From Diploptera punctata (lineage: Eukaryota > Arthropoda > Insecta > Blattodea > Blaberidae): a stretch of 64,000 nucleotides of DNA. The notes beneath the pieces are model-generated. The model saw nothing but the letters and a program-made list of their open reading frames with translations, had not been told where the DNA came from and ran no database searches. Positions 61,051 through 64,000 of the stretch are shown piece by piece. Each line of letters begins with the position of its first letter. The first letter of the stretch is position 1. The DNA is taken from contig JASPKZ010004576.1 in NCBI GenBank assembly GCA_030220185.1, forward strand, positions 759,001 to 823,000, read 5' to 3'. Position numbers and translations under genes: made by a program.

Positions 61051-61395
61051 TTCCCTTTTATACGGAATTGAGATTTGGACATTAAGAAAAAGAGGCAGGA
61101 GTAGAATCAAAGCAACGAAAATTAAATTTCTCAGAAGTACAGCAGGATACACTCTATTAGATCAAAAAAAAGAATAAAAAAATGTTAGAACAATTAAAAG
61201 TAGTATCAGTAGATCAAAAACTCAACTGTCATAAATTAAACTGGGTAGACCATGTAAAAAGAATGGATAATTTAACAATTCCAAAAATGATGATGCAATA
61301 TAAACCCAAAGGACATCGTCGACCAGGAAGACCTCTTAAAAGACTGCTAGATGAGGTCGAAACAGGTCTACAAAGACCTAATTCGTGACGGATGA
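61051..61395 (+). mobile_element. L-L LINE C-terminal remnant
   Basis: It reads EIWTLRKRGRSRIKATKIKF, LRSTAGYTLLDQKKE, then after a frameshift LNWVDHVKRMDNLTIPKMMM and HRRPGRPLKRLLDEVETGLQ. A (GAT)n-like tail follows to 61418. It is homologous to the minus-strand L-L at 50.8-52.1 kb. Confidence 0.8.
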
Positions 61396-61418
61396 TGATG
61401 ACGATGATGACCTAAGCT

Positions 61419-61806
61419 GTGTCTTGTCGCAGAGACTGCAGCGTGTTCATAATGCATGCGTTCGGTTCATTTTCAATATACGGCTTTATGATCATATTCC
61501 CAATCATTTCAATAGTCTCTCTTAGCTCTGTCTTAGTGACAGACGTAAATTGCACTCTCTTTTTACTTCTTTTTTAAGCTTCTGAATTCCTACACTCCTA
61601 GTTACCTGGCATCCAGATTTGAGAAGCTATCCTCTTATCACAATATTGTCACTAGCTCACAAGATAACAGTCTGCTGACAATCAATCTTCATAGCACTTT
61701 ATCTTATTATACTTCGTTCATAGTAGTCTCTGCCGGTTGCTAGTATTTCCTCCCTCAAAATATTAGAGGTTGCCGCACAATTGACACTTTTAAGTCACAC
61801 TTATAC
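61419..61806 (+). mobile_element. L-V LINE C-terminal region, part 1
   Basis: With frameshifts it reads LSRRLQRVHNACVRFIFNIR, YDHIPNHFNSL, DRRKLHSLF and a VWNSLPP-like trace (SLPVASISSLKILEVAAQLT). This is the CR1/Jockey-type ORF2 region after the RT: Q(R/N)(A/V).N.CVR.(I/F), L....R. It is interrupted by RTE-A at 61807. Confidence 0.75.
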
Positions 61807-63345
61807 TTACTTACTTACTCACTGGCACTATCGAACAAGTAGGTTCATGGCCGCACGGACATAAGCTCTCCATACATCCCTATCCTGAGCTAATGCTTTC
61901 CAATCATTCCCTGTATAATCTACTTCCCTCAAATCATAGTTAATGTTGTTCTCCCACCTCATTCTTGGTCTACCAACTAGGCGTTTTCCTTCTGGCTTTC
62001 CTACAAGAAGTTTCCATGCACGTCTTTCATTCCCCATACGTGCAACATGTCCTGCCCATCGCAGTCTACGGGACTTAACTGTTCTTATTATATCTGGCTT
62101 CTTATAAAGACCATGTAGTTCATTGTTATGTAGTCTTCTCCATTCACCTGTCTGTTCATCTCTCTTTGGTCCAAAAATTTTCCTAAGAACTTTATTCTCA
62201 AATACTCGTAATCTCCTTTCCTCCCTTAAAGTAAGAGTCCATGTTTCGCACCCATATAATATAACTGGTAGAATAATAGTTTTATATATTTTCAGCTTAA
62301 CGTTTTTTGAAAGGAGTTGGGACATCAAAAGTCTCTGCAATGCATAATAGCATGCATTTCCAGAATTGAGCCTATGTTTAATTTCTTTGTGCATCTCATT
62401 CCTATTTGTGATTATTGTTCCTAGGTATTTGAATTCAGCCAATTCCTCAAAATTTCCCTCATTTGTCATTAGCTGTCCATTTCCATTATATAATGTATTT
62501 CTACGTGTAACCATATATTTAGTTTTACTGATATTTACTTCCAGTCCTAATTTCTTAGTGTTACTCAATAGTGTGTTGCGTGTTGGCCTTTAGTATCTCC
62601 TCGCTATCGGCCAGTAGTACTACATCATCAGCATAAACTAACAGCTTATTAATACCATTCAGTTGTAAGCCTTCCTCATTCTCTAAAGATTTAATGGCAT
62701 GCTCTAGTACAAAATTAAATAGTAGAGGAGATAGTGCATCTCCTTGCTTCAACCCATTCTGGATTTCAAAAGTGTCTGAAAACTGTTTGCCTACGCGCAC
62801 CCTACTCTTTGAGCCATTTAGACACATTCGTATAAGTCTAACTAACTTTTTAGGAATTCCGAACTCCAGCAGGATACTATATAACTTCTTCCCTCTTAAT
62901 TGAATCATATGCTTTTTTTGAAGTCTACGTATAGTTGATGTACAGTACCATTATATTCCCATTTCTTTTCTAAAATCTGTCTTATACTAAAAATCTGATC
63001 TGTTGTAGACCTGTTTCTTCTAAATGCACATTGATGATCTCCTAGAATGTCATCAATATAGGGAGTAAGTCTGCTTACTAATATATTTGTTAGAATTTTG
63101 TACGAAGTTGAAAGTAATGAGATGCCCCTATAGTTGTTGCAATCAGTTTTATCTCCTTTCTTATAAATTGGTAAGATAATTGATTCCTTCCATTCATCTG
63201 GAAGAGCTTCTTTTTCCCAAATCATAGTAAGCAACCAGCGTATCTTGTCCATCAATTTTTCTCCCCCTGATTTTATCAGTTCTGCTGGGATCTCATCTGA
63301 ACCTGATGCTTTATACATCTTCAATTTATTAAGTCACACTTATAC
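61790..63345 (-). mobile_element. RTE-A copy with 17-bp TSD, nested in L-V
   Basis: The perfect direct repeat TTAAGTCACACTTATAC (61790-61806 and 63329-63345) fixes a 1522-bp insert at 61807-63328. On the complement, frame 62905-63324 reads KASGSDEIPAELIKSGG, GISLLSTSYKILTNILVSRL, CAFRRNRSTTDQIFSIRQIL and YVDFKK. Frame 62561-62908 has QGDALSPLLFNF and YADDVVLLAD. Frame 61828-62568 (246 residues) runs from FKYLGTIITNRNEM to RMRWENNINYDLREV. Only two frameshifts (A-run near 62915; near 62570) break it. It is the best preserved RT in the window. Confidence 0.95.
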
Positions 63346-63634
63346 AATTATTATTTAAATAATTATTTTCTCTAGAGAACTAAATTTATTCTGGCCATTA
63401 ATATTTATTTTATCTATGTTGTACATTTTATATTACATTCGCTAAATCTAGATTAAATCGAAATATGTTGTATATAATCATTATATTGTAGATATACTAT
63501 GTACTAATTCTGGTTATTATAATAAGATATAAGTATATTTTTGTACTTTTTTCTATCCTAATTTTGTGGTAGGCAAGACCTTAACTCTGCCAGGTAAAAT
63601 ACAGCCATTATTATTATTATTATCATTATTATTA

Positions 63635-63668
<34 letters not shown>
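63329..63668 (+). mobile_element. L-V LINE 3' UTR, part 2, with (ATT)n
   Basis: It continues L-V after the RTE-A insertion with an AT-rich 3' UTR. It ends GTGGTAGGCAAGACCTTAAC, TCTGCCAGGTAAAATACAGC and an (ATT)n of about 20 units (63605-63668). The GGCC pair is lost. Confidence 0.8.
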
Positions 63669-63670
<2 letters not shown>

Positions 63671-64000
63671 TGGGGTTTAAAGATCAATATGGATAAATTT
63701 AGATATATGACAATAGGGGATCTTCCTCAAGATTTAATACTAGAAGAAAATTTAGGGACAATTAAATACACTGAAGAATATAAGTATTTGGGAATTAAAA
63801 TTACTAAAGATGGAAAACAAGAAATAGAGATAAGAAACAGGATCAATATAAGAAAGTATGCTATATCTGCCCTAAATGGAATAGTATGGGACAAACATAT
63901 CTTCAAAGAAACAAAAAAAAAACTATTTTTAATACAATAACCAGAAGCATTATTACCTATGGAGCTGATGTGTGGGCTTTAAATGCACAAATGAAAAAAA
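63669..64000 (+). mobile_element. L-K LINE, segment running off the window
   Basis: Frame 63566-63940 reads WGLKINMDKFRYMTIGDLPQ, EEYKYLGIKITKDGKQEIEI and LNGIVWDKHIFKETKKKL. After a frameshift in an A-run it continues TRSIITYGADVWALNAQM. This is the upstream neighbour of the L-K C-terminus seen at 49.66 kb. It abuts the L-V (ATT)n and continues past 64000. Confidence 0.8.

Overview
This window looks like a repeat-packed intergenic or intronic stretch from a large-genome arthropod, most likely an insect. The evidence is AT-rich DNA, many (TA)n, (ATT)n and (TG)n microsatellites, tRNA-derived short repeats, non-LTR retrotransposons of arthropod type, Penelope-like remnants, a Helitron-like element and a mariner. 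The combination resembles a cockroach- or termite-like genome, but that is only an impression. I found no host protein-coding gene, no rRNA and no convincing functional tRNA. The only intact coding sequence is a mariner transposase at about 41.8-42.8 kb.

The dominant component is one non-LTR retrotransposon family, called here RTE-A (a local label). About 25 copies or fragments lie on both strands. Its reading frame shows an AP-endonuclease start (GTWNVRTL), reverse-transcriptase blocks (FRRNRSTTDQIF, VDFKKAYDSI, QGDALSPLLF, YADD) and a C-terminal block (RWAGHVARMGN, GRPRMRWENNI). It ends in a short tandem-repeat tail of the GTAAGTAAGTAAG type. All copies are 5' truncated, internally deleted or frameshifted. 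Several keep target-site duplications of 9-17 bp. At least ten further LINE-like families are present as C-terminal remnants, labelled L-B to L-S. L-V is a CR1/Jockey-type family ending in a hairpin plus (ATT)n.

Layout: 0-7 kb holds RTE-A copies nested in and around L-B and L-P remnants. 7-16 kb holds SINE-A, T1, L-C, L-R, L-O, L-B and L-S remnants separated by TA microsatellites. 16-25 kb holds SINE-B, L-M, fold-backs, L-D, a Penelope-like remnant, L-E and L-F. 25-33 kb holds SINE-A, T2, two Helitron-like copies and L-V 3' ends. 33-39 kb holds dispersed repeats, L-H, L-I, SINE-A, a MITE with long inverted repeats and a twin-primed RTE-A. 40-43 kb is a chain of tRNA-bearing repeats punctuated by (TA)n and holding the mariner. 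43-50 kb holds Penelope-like pieces, a 2.4-kb AT-rich desert and a double hammerhead-like fold-back. 50-64 kb holds nested L-L, RTE-A and SINE-C, two RTE-A deletion derivatives, the two longest RTE-A copies, and L-V and L-K at the right end.

Family labels are local to this annotation. Boundaries come from comparing copies by eye inside the window and are approximate unless a target-site duplication fixes them.
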